A stretch of DNA of 64,000 bases, from assembly GCF_008806955.1 (NCBI RefSeq), contig NZ_CP031727.1, forward strand, positions 3,238,001 to 3,302,000, in the 5' to 3' direction. This DNA is from Cellvibrio sp. KY-YJ-3. Its GTDB lineage: Bacteria > Pseudomonadota > Gammaproteobacteria > Pseudomonadales > Cellvibrionaceae. The position numbers and the translations under genes are program-made. Of the stretch, positions 8,382-16,276 are shown piece after piece (position 1 is the first letter of the stretch; the number at the start of each line of letters is the position of its first letter). The notes beneath the pieces were generated by a model, which saw only the letters and a program-made list of their open reading frames with translations, ran no database searches and was not told the origin of the DNA.

Positions 8382-9466
8382 TTGATTTAGCGCTGGCCAA
8401 AGTTGTACAGGAATTGGGCGAGCACATGCAAAATACCCAAGGCAAGTTTCTTTGGTGTACAGATGAAAACTCACTCAACAATTTGCCGCCCGCTTTTAAT
8501 CATCAAGGTTTAATACTGATGACCAACCGGTGGGATGTGGCCCACGAAGCGGCCCAACGTGGATTCAATACACAATTTAGTGACTTCGATTGCAACGCCA
8601 TCCCCAGCGACAGTCTCGATGGTTTTTTTTATCGCATATCAAAAGAAAAACCACTAGTTCATCATTTATTAAATGAAGCCTGGCGTTGCCTCAAGATTGG
8701 TGCCCCGCTGATTATCGCCGGCTATAAAAATGAAGGGGCCAAAACCTATATCGAAAAAGTTAGCAAGCTCATGGGCGCTGAAAAAAAGATAGAAAAAGAC
8801 GGGCCCAGCTACTCCTCGGTTATTTACAAACACGCTGGCTATAACCACGAGCAACGGATTGATGACTGCAATTATGCCCACTTACGCCTTGTTGTGGAGG
8901 GTGAAGGCTTTAGGGTTCTCAGTAAGCCTGGGCTTTTTGGTTGGAATAAAATCGATGCAGGTAGCGCGCTACTTATTGAGCAAATTAACAATGATGCATT
9001 GGGTGGAATGCACCCTCAATCTTGTTTAGATCTGGGCTGCGGTTATGGATACCTGACGCTGGCAGCCACACAGCTTGATGCCTGTCAACAAATTAATGAC
9101 TGGATACTTACCGATAATAATGCCGCTGCACTTATTGCAGCTCAGGCAAACCTGAAAGACAACGGGATTTCTGGTGAAGTGATTGGCGCCGATGCAGGGA
9201 AACAGATCAACAAACAAGTGGACTTACTGCTTTGCAACCCCCCTTTCCATCAAGGTTTTAGTGTCGATGGAGACCTGACGGATAAGTTCCTCCGTAGCGC
9301 GCAGCGACTATTGGCAATTGATGGCCTAGCGCTTTTTGTGGTTAATCAATTTATTCCATTAGAGCGCAAGGCGGTGGGGCTATTCAGGGATATCTCGCTC
9401 GTTATCGATAACGGTAGCTTTAAGGTAATTCGCCTGAGTAAACCGATAGGCGCGGCGCGGGATTGA
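8378..9466 (+). CDS. RsmC/RlmG-type rRNA guanine-N2 methyltransferase
   Basis: A class I SAM-dependent methyltransferase of 362 residues in two parts. The N-terminal half is a degenerate methyltransferase-like domain, as in RsmC and RlmG (PLIIAGYKNEGAKTYIEK). The C-terminal half carries the SAM motif LDLGCGYGYL (around residue 213) and the catalytic NPPFHQG. Such enzymes methylate G1207 of 16S (RsmC) or G1835 of 23S rRNA (RlmG). Sequence alone does not separate the two with certainty. It overlaps rsuA by ATGA, so truC-rsuA-methyltransferase form one operon for rRNA and tRNA modification. Confidence 0.85.
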   Translation: MIDLALAKVVQELGEHMQNTQGKFLWCTDENSLNNLPPAFNHQGLILMTNRWDVAHEAAQRGFNTQFSDFDCNAIPSDSLDGFFYRISKEKPLVHHLLNEAWRCLKIGAPLIIAGYKNEGAKTYIEKVSKLMGAEKKIEKDGPSYSSVIYKHAGYNHEQRIDDCNYAHLRLVVEGEGFRVLSKPGLFGWNKIDAGSALLIEQINNDALGGMHPQSCLDLGCGYGYLTLAATQLDACQQINDWILTDNNAAALIAAQANLKDNGISGEVIGADAGKQINKQVDLLLCNPPFHQGFSVDGDLTDKFLRSAQRLLAIDGLALFVVNQFIPLERKAVGLFRDISLVIDNGSFKVIRLSKPIGAARD

Positions 9467-9558
9467 ACAACTTGCCGACATACTGTGGAATTAATGAACA
9501 GCCTTGAATTCATTGAGGTTTTTTCAGAAAAAACTTGCCACAAAGCACCAAAAAACGG

Positions 9559-9587
9559 TTGACCAACCAAAACCGGCTCTATATCAT
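9559..9587 (+). promoter_or_regulatory. Promoter of tRNA-Asn copy 1
   Basis: TTGACC (9559-9564), a 17-base spacer and TATCAT (9582-9587) are followed by GCGCTCCACTTCC. The arrangement is the same as in the second tRNA-Asn unit and nearly the same as in the tRNA-Pro cluster. Confidence 0.75.
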
Positions 9588-9617
9588 GCGCTCCACTTCC
9601 ACAGAGGAAGTCACCGA

Positions 9618-9693
9618 TCCGCCTTAGCTCAGTCGGTAGAGCAAATGACTGTTAATCATTGGGTCGCTGGTTCGAGTCCAGCAGGCGGAGCCA
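9618..9693 (+). tRNA. tRNA-Asn (GTT), copy 1
   Basis: A 76-nt cloverleaf with acceptor TCCGCCT/AGGCGGA, anticodon loop CTGTTAA (anticodon GTT) and encoded CCA at 9691-9693. An identical copy lies at 10285-10360. Confidence 0.97.
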
Positions 9694-9701
9694 AATTAAA
9701 C

Positions 9702-9732
9702 AAAAAAGGCCGCATTTATGCGGCCTTTTTTG
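9702..9732 (+). terminator. Rho-independent terminator after tRNA-Asn copy 1
   Basis: The arms AAAAAAGGCCGCAT and ATGCGGCCTTTTTT form a long stem with a T-run nine bases after the tRNA. Confidence 0.9.
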
Positions 9733-9783
9733 TGCGCGCTATATTGTGTATTTCATCCCCATCCATCGTTTGTGGAGCATCCT

Positions 9784-10065
9784 ATGTTTAACGTTAACGA
9801 ATATTTCGGCGGCGCGGTTAAATCTATCGCCTTTCAAACTGAAACCCTGCCTGCGACTATTGGTGTAATGGCCAAAGGTGACTACGAATTTGGTACCAGC
9901 CAGAAAGAATACATGACTGTTGTAAGTGGTAGCCTGACGGTTGTATTGCCTGGTAGCGATAAAGCAGAGACTTTTGCAGCAGGCCAAACCTTTATCGTTG
10001 AAGCCAATCAGCGGTTTAAAGTTAGCGCAGACGTGGAAACTTCTTATCTGTGCAAATACGAATAA
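9784..10065 (+). CDS. ppnP: Pyrimidine/purine nucleoside phosphorylase PpnP
   Basis: A 93-residue single-domain cupin of the former DUF1255 family. PpnP in E. coli phosphorolyses several nucleosides to base and ribose-1-phosphate. The sequence [17 protein letters not shown], then [25 protein letters not shown] and the [16 protein letters not shown] end, is typical of the family from end to end. The frame is open upstream, but the ATG at 9784 gives the family N-terminus. The gene sits between the two tRNA-Asn units with its own terminator. Confidence 0.92.
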   Translation: MFNVNEYFGGAVKSIAFQTETLPATIGVMAKGDYEFGTSQKEYMTVVSGSLTVVLPGSDKAETFAAGQTFIVEANQRFKVSADVETSYLCKYE

Positions 10066-10120
10066 ACATTGTTAGATGAATTGTGTCGCGAGTGATTGCG
10101 CCCAATTGAATCAACAAAAT

Positions 10121-10140
10121 AAAGGCGCTTCGGCGCTTTT
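10121..10140 (+). terminator. Rho-independent terminator after ppnP
   Basis: AAAGGCGC and GCGCTTTT pair around a UUCG tetraloop closed by C-G, and a T-rich tract follows. Confidence 0.85.
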
Positions 10141-10226
10141 ATTTTTTATTTTGCCGCGTTAATAAACAGATAAACCAAAAACCATACAGCACTCCCCCAC
10201 TCAATCATAATCAGATCGCGAACGGG

Positions 10227-10255
10227 TTGACCAATAGGTAACAGCTCTATATGAT
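10227..10255 (+). promoter_or_regulatory. Promoter of tRNA-Asn copy 2
   Basis: TTGACC (10227-10232), 17 bases and TATGAT (10250-10255) are followed by GCGCGCCACTTCC. The promoter is clearly homologous to that of copy 1, so the promoter was duplicated with the gene. Confidence 0.75.
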
Positions 10256-10284
10256 GCGCGCCACTTCCTCACAGGAAGCGTAAT

Positions 10285-10360
10285 TCCGCCTTAGCTCAGT
10301 CGGTAGAGCAAATGACTGTTAATCATTGGGTCGCTGGTTCGAGTCCAGCAGGCGGAGCCA
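10285..10360 (+). tRNA. tRNA-Asn (GTT), copy 2
   Basis: A 76-nt gene identical to the copy at 9618-9693, with anticodon GTT and encoded CCA at 10358-10360. Confidence 0.97.
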
Positions 10361-10365
10361 AATTT

Positions 10366-10393
10366 AAAAGGTCGCACTCGTGCGGCCTTTTTT
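10366..10393 (+). terminator. Rho-independent terminator after tRNA-Asn copy 2
   Basis: AAAAGGTCGCAC and GTGCGGCCTTTT pair with one G-T wobble, followed by a T-rich run. The sequence differs from the copy 1 terminator but shares its GGCCTTTTTT right arm. Confidence 0.85.
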
Positions 10394-10438
10394 ATTTTTT
10401 CGCCTTCAATTATCTCCACTACCTCCTCATCCAAGAGA

Positions 10439-11953
10439 CTAGCGATCCTCCTCCATACACCTCTCAAAAGTTGCAGCAGGCTGATCGTAAAAATGTACAA
10501 GCGACTGCAGTAGGCAGGCCTCACTACTCAATACCGAGTGTGCGGTATTTTGACTGATATGCAGCTGGGTATTTTTCCATTTCGAATGTACCGCTTGCGC
10601 CCACTCCAATGGAGTTACCGGATCCAACTCACCCGCCAGTATCAATGTAGGCACATAAGGCTGGTAGGATTGCAATGGAGCTTCTGCAACCAGGTGATGA
10701 CACAACTGGTAACGCCATTGATCGCGAGTATAATTTTGCAATAGCGAATATTGATTCACCAGCGCGAGATAATCCATTTCATTCATCACCGGATTATCCG
10801 AGCAATCAACAGCAGTAAACGTTAGGCTGTTAAAATCTTCGCTCATACTTTGATTTACATAAGGCTCTATCAGCGGTTTGAGTGCTTCGCGATTGTGCTC
10901 TTCCACACCTTTGATAGCTGTTGCAATTTTTAACCAATCACGAGGCGTGTAAGTTGCCGCAAACGCAGCCGATAAAAAACGATGGTCGTTTAACAAAAAA
11001 CTGACTGGCGCTTCACCATCCCAACGTTTAATAGTTAATTCAATGGGGGATTCGCGCAAACTGTCCAACGCCCCCATAAACAATTCTAGTGGTGACCGGT
11101 TAGAGTCACCCAACGCGTTAATACATTCAGGCTGCGCCGCACAACCACTAAAAAATTTATGCATCGCCTCATCAAGCACTTGCGGCCAGGTTTGTACGCC
11201 ACCAAAACCGGCTGGGTAAATTGAATCAAGCACCATTGCTTTGAGTTTCGTTGGCTGTTGTTGAAGCGATTCCTGATAAGAAATTTCCAGCGCCAAACGC
11301 GTTCCGTATGACACACCCAAGATATTCCACTCGGGATAATCAAGTAGCTGCATAAGCGCACGAATATCACTTGCCGATTGCCGGGTACTAAAATGACGAT
11401 AATCCAGTGCTGGATTGCGTGCGACGGCCGCGTCGAAACATGTGCGGGTAACATCAAAACCCGACGCCAATTCCTCTGCCAATGAAGCATGTTCACGCAG
11501 CATTTGCTGATTACTGCGATTGTATTCAGCACATACCAGTGCAGGACTACTGCGCCCGGTACCGCGGGTATCGATAAGAATAATATCGCGTCCAAGGGCT
11601 GCATAGCGCATCCAGTTTAGCCAGCTTTTTATACCATCACTGTGCAAGCGCGCTCCTGCCCCCGGCCCTCCCTGCAAATAAACAATAGGGTCCTTACGTC
11701 GTGTGGCAGTCTCATCCTTCAGTATCACAACCGGCAAATGAAATGCGCCGGAGGCGCTTGGCGTATGCAACTCACCGCAGCGTATTTCCGCCGTCCAATC
11801 CGCATCAAACCAACAAGGTGTCGTGAGGAATTTATAAGCCTGCGGTGAAGTTGATAATTCGCTGGCACCCGCGCGAGTATAAAAATGATGCGCAACAAAA
11901 AGTAGCGCCGTTAAAGCCATACAGGCAGAAAACCAGTAGCGATGTTTGCTCAT
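10439..11953 (-). CDS. Exported S33-family alpha/beta hydrolase with TAP-like C-terminus
   Basis: A 504-residue hydrolase resembling the tripeptidyl aminopeptidase/prolyl aminopeptidase group. An N-terminal hydrophobic segment (about residues 7-22) looks like a signal peptide or anchor. The oxyanion motif is QGGPGAGA, the nucleophile elbow GVSYGT (Ser near residue 219), the acid GELDPVTP and the His QNTAHS, in the right order. The C-terminal part matches TAP-like proteins. A periplasmic peptidase is likely; the substrate is unknown. Its start overlaps the stop of the upstream pseudouridine synthase gene by four bases, so the two are co-translated. Confidence 0.85.
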   Translation of the reverse strand: MSKHRYWFSACMALTALLFVAHHFYTRAGASELSTSPQAYKFLTTPCWFDADWTAEIRCGELHTPSASGAFHLPVVILKDETATRRKDPIVYLQGGPGAGARLHSDGIKSWLNWMRYAALGRDIILIDTRGTGRSSPALVCAEYNRSNQQMLREHASLAEELASGFDVTRTCFDAAVARNPALDYRHFSTRQSASDIRALMQLLDYPEWNILGVSYGTRLALEISYQESLQQQPTKLKAMVLDSIYPAGFGGVQTWPQVLDEAMHKFFSGCAAQPECINALGDSNRSPLELFMGALDSLRESPIELTIKRWDGEAPVSFLLNDHRFLSAAFAATYTPRDWLKIATAIKGVEEHNREALKPLIEPYVNQSMSEDFNSLTFTAVDCSDNPVMNEMDYLALVNQYSLLQNYTRDQWRYQLCHHLVAEAPLQSYQPYVPTLILAGELDPVTPLEWAQAVHSKWKNTQLHISQNTAHSVLSSEACLLQSLVHFYDQPAATFERCMEEDR

Positions 11954-12645
11954 TTTTCTACAACCTTAGGCCAAGACAGTAACCAAGGATCACGCCACTC
12001 CATAATGGCTGCAGAAAAAAAATCATCACAGAAATACTCGCCCTCACGAGGTAATACGGTATAGCGGTATTGTTTTTCAGCCAATGCAAAGCCCAAGCTA
12101 TAGGCGTGTAAATAGGTGCGATCTATGGCGCTATTTGATGCAGCATCCGCATAAAGCACATCACCCATAATCGGTGCGCCGATACTTTTTAAGGCAACAC
12201 GAATCTGATGAGTTTTGCCGGTGTGAGGTTTGATCATAAATAACCGGCGCCCAGGTGCAACGCTCTTACTAAAAAATTGTGTGATAGCGGGGTTTTCTTG
12301 TGTCGCCAATAATTTAAATGCGCCGCGCCGTGCGGTAGTCATATCACCCTTAATCAAGCCTTGTTTTTTTGTAGGCTTTTTTGCACTGAGGGCGAGATAA
12401 TATTTTTCTATGTGGCGTGCACGAAATGCCGCAGTAAGTTGGTTGTTAATTTCAGCGGTTTTTGCCATAAGCAATAAGCCAGAGGTAACCTTATCCAAAC
12501 GATGCACAGGGTAAAGCTCAGATAGCCCTTGCTGCTGCTTACAATATTCAAATAATCCCATTTCACCGGAGTCACTGTGAAAACTGGTGTTCGGTTTTTT
12601 ATAGATCACCAAAAAATCGGCATTCTCGTCGATCAACTCATACAT
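11950..12645 (-). CDS. RluA-family pseudouridine synthase (TIGR01621-like)
   Basis: A 231-residue pseudouridine synthase with catalytic HRLDKVTSGLLLM (Asp near residue 50) and the C-terminal TGKTHQIRVALKSIGAPIMGD. There is no S4 domain. The start MYELIDENADFLVIYKKPNTSFH resembles the TIGR01621 subfamily rather than RluA, RluC or RluD. Its target uridine is not established. It is the first gene of a two-gene operon with the S33 hydrolase. It is one of four pseudouridine synthases in this window. Confidence 0.85.
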   Translation of the reverse strand: MYELIDENADFLVIYKKPNTSFHSDSGEMGLFEYCKQQQGLSELYPVHRLDKVTSGLLLMAKTAEINNQLTAAFRARHIEKYYLALSAKKPTKKQGLIKGDMTTARRGAFKLLATQENPAITQFFSKSVAPGRRLFMIKPHTGKTHQIRVALKSIGAPIMGDVLYADAASNSAIDRTYLHAYSLGFALAEKQYRYTVLPREGEYFCDDFFSAAIMEWRDPWLLSWPKVVEK

Positions 12646-13111
12646 TCAGTTATCTCTGTCAGATCAAACCACGACAAACTTTGTCGCAATAAAGTCATAG
12701 AATATTTCTGCTATAAAAGTAGAAACGTTGTGACTTAAAAAACTAAGCCAAGGCTAGCGTCATAAGTGCAGCTGACTATAATCAACACAGGTGTCCGCTC
12801 AGCTGTCGTAATGACGGGTTAACCCTAAGAGTGTCTATCTCGGCACTCCATGTTTCGAATTGTGTCCAGCTTGCTGCATTTGCAGTAGCGCCAGCGACCA
12901 AGCGAACAAACCAATCACCTACAGCTGGCGGGCACCTTTTTATATTTAACGTGTTAGCAACACTATTCGCCTCACTCTGGCTATTTTCCTTTATTCTGCG
13001 CTACTTTTGTTGTTTGAAGCGACGAACCTTGTGCTTATAATCCCAATCAACGCTTCTTGCCAATTAAATTGGCACCAGTTCACTCATTCCTCTCTATTTA
13101 ACCAAGCCTCT
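12646..13111. other. Intergenic region with no recognised gene
   Basis: About 465 bases between divergent genes. A TATAAT at 12777-12782 lacks a matching -35. A 69-codon frame at 12831-13040 has no ribosome site and no recognised family. The region presumably holds the two divergent promoters. Confidence 0.5.
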
Positions 13112-13735
13112 ATGATTACGGCTCCATCAACTACCGATCGTTATCGCACCCAGCATAAACTGCGCTTGAGCTATATGCCGTGGCTTTATGCGCGCCTGAA
13201 ACCTGCCCAGCGCGAATGGGCGCAGCAATGGCAAGAAGAATGGCAGGCTTATCTCTGCGATATGGAAACAATTATGCTCGGCAAGAATTGTTTTATCGCC
13301 CCGGAAGCCAGACTTTTTGCTGAACCCGGACGTCCAATCATTATTGGTGATAACTCCTATATTGCCGCCGATTGTGTGATTCACGGCCCCGTAACGATTG
13401 GTCAAGGGGTATCTATCAATCACCACGTCAGTTTGGATGGCGGCAGCAAAGGTATCACCATTGGGGATAACTCGCGTATTGCAGCCTATACCTCTGCTTA
13501 TGCGTTTAATCATGGCATGGCGCCAGAGAGGTTAATCAACGAGCAACCCGTCAACTCCAAAGGCATCAGTATTGGTTGTGATGTCTGGATTGGCGCCAAT
13601 GTGGGCATAGTGGATGGCGTGCACATCGGCGATCATGCGGTGATTGGCATGGGCAGCCTGGTAACAAAATCGGTGGCAGACTACAGCAAAGTTGCTGGAA
13701 ACCCCGCCCAAGTCATTGGGTCTCGCCAAAAATAA
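13112..13735 (+). CDS. Hexapeptide-repeat (left-handed beta-helix) acyltransferase
   Basis: A 207-residue O-acyltransferase-like protein. An N-terminal helical region of about 50 residues rich in Trp, Gln and Glu is followed by hexapeptide repeats. These include IIIGDNSYIAADCVIHG, ITIGDNSRIAAYTSAYAFNH with the usual catalytic-type His, and IGCDVWIGANVGIVDGVHIG. The ending SKVAGNPAQVIG is typical of maltose/galactoside O-acetyltransferase relatives. The frame is open back to a TTG at 13007; the ATG at 13112 is preferred but lacks a strong ribosome site. The acceptor is unknown. Confidence 0.82.
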   Translation: MITAPSTTDRYRTQHKLRLSYMPWLYARLKPAQREWAQQWQEEWQAYLCDMETIMLGKNCFIAPEARLFAEPGRPIIIGDNSYIAADCVIHGPVTIGQGVSINHHVSLDGGSKGITIGDNSRIAAYTSAYAFNHGMAPERLINEQPVNSKGISIGCDVWIGANVGIVDGVHIGDHAVIGMGSLVTKSVADYSKVAGNPAQVIGSRQK

Positions 13736-13820
13736 CAAACTCATTACGTTAATTGACGCGATTAATCGTTTCGCACCCCTTAAACTAGGGGCATTCATTC
13801 AGCGCAGGACTCAATGACAA

Positions 13821-15362
13821 ATGGTAGATATGCACTGGGCACTCAAGCTACTCACTTGGCTTGAAGTAACGTTTATCACAGTTATCGGTTTAATCTTGTT
13901 GTCACTGGCAATTATGTACATTGCCGATATCACACAAAATACACATACCATTCGCAAAAACTATCCACTTATTGGACGTTTTCGCTATTTTTTCGAGCAT
14001 TTAGGCGAGTTTTTTCGTCAATATTTTTTTGCCCAAGATCGCGAGGAATTGCCATTTAATCGCGCAGACCGCTCCTGGGTTTATCGCGCCGCAAAAAATA
14101 TTGACAGCAATGTGGGTTTTGGGTCCACCCTCAACCTGAACCAGCCCGGCACCCTGCTGTTTTTGAACTCTGCATTTCCCGTTCAGGAAGAGGAGGCTCT
14201 GATCGCCGCCCCAGTCACTCTCGGCCCCTTCTGCAAAACTCCCTACACCACCAATTCTATTTTTAATGTTTCCGGCATGAGTTACGGCGCCATTTCCCGT
14301 CCGGCAATTCTAGCCTTATCGCGCGGTGCGGCCAAAGCGGGCTGCTGGCTCAATACCGGTGAGGGTGGCTTGTCGCCCTATCACCTCGAAGGCAACTGCG
14401 ATTTGGTTTTTCAAATAGGCACAGCGAAATACGGCGTGCGTGATTTACATGGCAACCTCAACGATGAGCGTTTGGCGGAACTTGCAACCCTCCCGCAAAT
14501 CAAGATGTTCGAGATTAAATTGAGCCAAGGTGCCAAGCCCGGTAAAGGCGGCATATTGCCCGCGGAAAAAGTGTCGGCGGAGGTCGCTTATATCCGTGGA
14601 ATTGCCCAAGGCCAAGCATCCATCAGCCCTAATGGCCACACTGACATTCACTCGGTGATTGATTTGTTGGCAATGGTCAACCATATTCGCAAAGTAACAG
14701 GCAAACCCGTCGGCTTTAAAGCGGTGCTCGGCGAAAAAACCTGGTTGGTTGACTTGATCAATGAAATACGCGTGCAAGGCATTGAATCCGCGCCGGATTT
14801 CATCACCCTGGATAGCGCCGATGGTGGCAGCGGCGCAGCACCACAACCATTGTTGGACCATGTCGGCTTGCCGATTAAAGAGAGCTTGCCGTGGCTGGCA
14901 GCACTTCTGGAGCAAGCAGGCTTGAAAGAGCGTATTAAAATCATTGTGGCGGGCAAGTTGATTACCCCCCATATGGTGGCTTGGGCGCTGGCCTGTGGTG
15001 CTGATTTCGTGAATAGCGCGCGTGGCTTTATGTTTGCGCTGGGCTGTATTCAGGCAATGCAATGCCATAAAAATACCTGCCCCACCGGGATTACCACCCA
15101 CAACACCAAATTGCAAAAAGGCCTGGACCCAACTGATAAAGCCGAGCGAGTGGCTTCTTATCAGCGCAACCTGAGTAAAAGTGTTGCGATGATTGCTCAT
15201 TCCTGCGGGCTCGCTGAGCCGCGACAATTAAAAATGCGTCACCTTCATATCATCACTAACAATGGCTTCTCAGCCCCTTGGGAAAGCGTAAATCCACAGC
15301 CCTTAATTTTTACTGCAGCAGAGAACCGCACCAGTAGCGATGAAGCATCGACCAAGCATTAA
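13821..15362 (+). CDS. FMN-binding glutamate synthase family protein (GltB2-like)
   Basis: A 513-residue membrane-anchored relative of the glutamate synthase central/FMN domain. An N-terminal transmembrane segment (about residues 10-33) precedes a TIM-barrel with SGMSYGAISRPAILALSRG, GEGGLSPYH, LSQGAKPGKGG, DSADGGSGAAPQP and the Cys cluster CHKNTCPTGITTHN, matching the Fe-S ligands of GltB. No amidotransferase domain is present, so it is not a complete glutamate synthase. Its real reaction is unknown. The following DUF3806 gene is 27 bases downstream on the same strand. Confidence 0.85.
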   Translation: MVDMHWALKLLTWLEVTFITVIGLILLSLAIMYIADITQNTHTIRKNYPLIGRFRYFFEHLGEFFRQYFFAQDREELPFNRADRSWVYRAAKNIDSNVGFGSTLNLNQPGTLLFLNSAFPVQEEEALIAAPVTLGPFCKTPYTTNSIFNVSGMSYGAISRPAILALSRGAAKAGCWLNTGEGGLSPYHLEGNCDLVFQIGTAKYGVRDLHGNLNDERLAELATLPQIKMFEIKLSQGAKPGKGGILPAEKVSAEVAYIRGIAQGQASISPNGHTDIHSVIDLLAMVNHIRKVTGKPVGFKAVLGEKTWLVDLINEIRVQGIESAPDFITLDSADGGSGAAPQPLLDHVGLPIKESLPWLAALLEQAGLKERIKIIVAGKLITPHMVAWALACGADFVNSARGFMFALGCIQAMQCHKNTCPTGITTHNTKLQKGLDPTDKAERVASYQRNLSKSVAMIAHSCGLAEPRQLKMRHLHIITNNGFSAPWESVNPQPLIFTAAENRTSSDEASTKH

Positions 15363-15389
15363 ATATAGTTTTTCTTGCAAGAGGTATTT

Positions 15390-15977
15390 ATGAAAAAAAG
15401 TAAACTTATTATTGCATTCGCAATACTTTTCACTGCAAATATTTGTGTTGCCCAGTACACACCATTAAATGTCGTTTCCGAAAACAATAAAAAACCACTT
15501 TCCGAAGAAAAAGAAATTAGCATCAAAGAATTGGGTTGGATGGATCACAACAAAATGGAACAGGAAATAACATCAGTCAATGAATTGGCCCAAACTAAAA
15601 TAGGCAGCACCATCCGTCGCGATCTCTCTGATTTACAATTATTACAGCGCCTTGTAGATGGTGCCTGGGTGGCTCGCGATGATTATGCAACCCAGCAAGC
15701 AATGGGAGTTGTGCTCGGCAACGTGATGCTGGCTGATTTTCCAAATACTTTTGCATGGAAAGTGTACGAGGATGAAGTTGGTAGGAGCCGCGCGCTCTGC
15801 GTTAAAAATACCAATGAGTGTTTGTTTCCGGTCACTATGTTGTCACGCCGCATGGAAATTGGCTCAGCGCCAAACGTGAAAAAAATCTACGATAATGCAA
15901 TTTTATTGATGGAAAAGCACCTACCCAAACTCCCCTATGATGGCGGGATAATGTACCGCTTACCTCGCACAAATTAG
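15390..15977 (+). CDS. Exported DUF3806-like protein
   Basis: A 195-residue protein with a Sec signal peptide (KKSKLIIAFAILFTANICVA, cleavage before QYTP). The mature region contains LQRLVDGAWVARDDYATQQAMGVVLGNVM, WKVYEDEVGRSRALCV and FPVTMLSRRMEIG, in the pattern of the DUF3806 family. Its function is unknown. The start at 15390 has GAGGT six bases upstream, so the in-frame upstream codon is rejected. It is probably co-transcribed with the GltB-like gene. Confidence 0.75.
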   Translation: MKKSKLIIAFAILFTANICVAQYTPLNVVSENNKKPLSEEKEISIKELGWMDHNKMEQEITSVNELAQTKIGSTIRRDLSDLQLLQRLVDGAWVARDDYATQQAMGVVLGNVMLADFPNTFAWKVYEDEVGRSRALCVKNTNECLFPVTMLSRRMEIGSAPNVKKIYDNAILLMEKHLPKLPYDGGIMYRLPRTN

Positions 15978-15981
15978 GTGC

Positions 15982-16010
15982 TTGCCGAGTGCGTAGCGCA
16001 TCACTATAAT
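15982..16010 (+). promoter_or_regulatory. Sigma-70 promoter of the manganese-exporter leader
   Basis: TTGCCG (15982-15987), a 17-base spacer and a perfect TATAAT (16005-16010) place transcription start near 16017. That is just before the first paired base of the riboswitch. Confidence 0.75.
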
Positions 16011-16017
16011 TCGCAGC

Positions 16018-16213
16018 TCCTCTCGGGGGAGTAATCTGCTCCAGTAAATTTGATAATCATTATCAAAAAACCACTGAGCGCTTTTGTCAACAAACTTGCC
16101 GCACTCTTTATCAAAATTGTTTTCTTGATTAAGAGCGCACCTACGGCATGGCAAAAGCGTCCTTTGTAGTGCTGCACCAGCAGCACACTTCGGATTGATG
16201 AGACCTGAGATAC
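16018..16213 (+). ncRNA. yybP-ykoY manganese riboswitch aptamer
   Basis: Known family members have a P1 helix with GGAGUA on one inner side and AGA on the other, for example AAGG-GGAGUA ... AGA-CCUU. Here TCTCGGG (16021-16027) pairs with CCTGAGA (16204-16210). That leaves exactly GGAGTA (16028-16033) and AGA (16201-16203) at the inner edge, the same register. GTCAACA (16086-16092) and CTACGG (16141-16146) resemble other conserved loop segments. Internal hairpins are visible at 16101-16138 and 16169-16186. The downstream gene is a UPF0016 manganese exporter, the class this riboswitch commonly controls. Confidence 0.85.
16049..16067. promoter_or_regulatory. Fur-box-like perfect palindrome inside the riboswitch
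   Basis: TTTGATAATCATTATCAAA is a perfect 9-1-9 palindrome. Its core TGATAAT-C-ATTATCA is the 7-1-7 Fur-box form, and GATAATCATTATC matches the last 13 bases of the classic 19-bp consensus exactly. It lies about 33-51 bases after the predicted transcription start. It may be a Fur operator acting as a roadblock, an RNA hairpin of the aptamer, or both. Confidence 0.6.
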
Positions 16214-16265
16214 AGCTACAGCCCCGGGCGGGATGTGGCCGTATCTCATGTATTTCATCCCGCCC
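16206..16265 (+). promoter_or_regulatory. Candidate expression platform of the Mn riboswitch
   Basis: TGAGATAC (16206-16213), which overlaps the P1 3' strand, is perfectly complementary to GTATCTCA (16241-16248). Separately, GGGCGGGATG (16226-16235) pairs perfectly with CATCCCGCCC (16256-16265), ending just before the ribosome site GGAA at 16267. The two helices and P1 cannot all form together. No U-tract follows, which points to translational rather than terminator control. Confidence 0.6.
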
Positions 16266-16276
16266 TGGAAAATCTA

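Noticed and set aside
12831-13040. A 69-codon open frame between the pseudouridine synthase and the acyltransferase
   Set aside because: There is no ribosome site, no recognised domain and no ATG-supported upstream context. It runs into the acyltransferase 5' region and looks like non-coding sequence.
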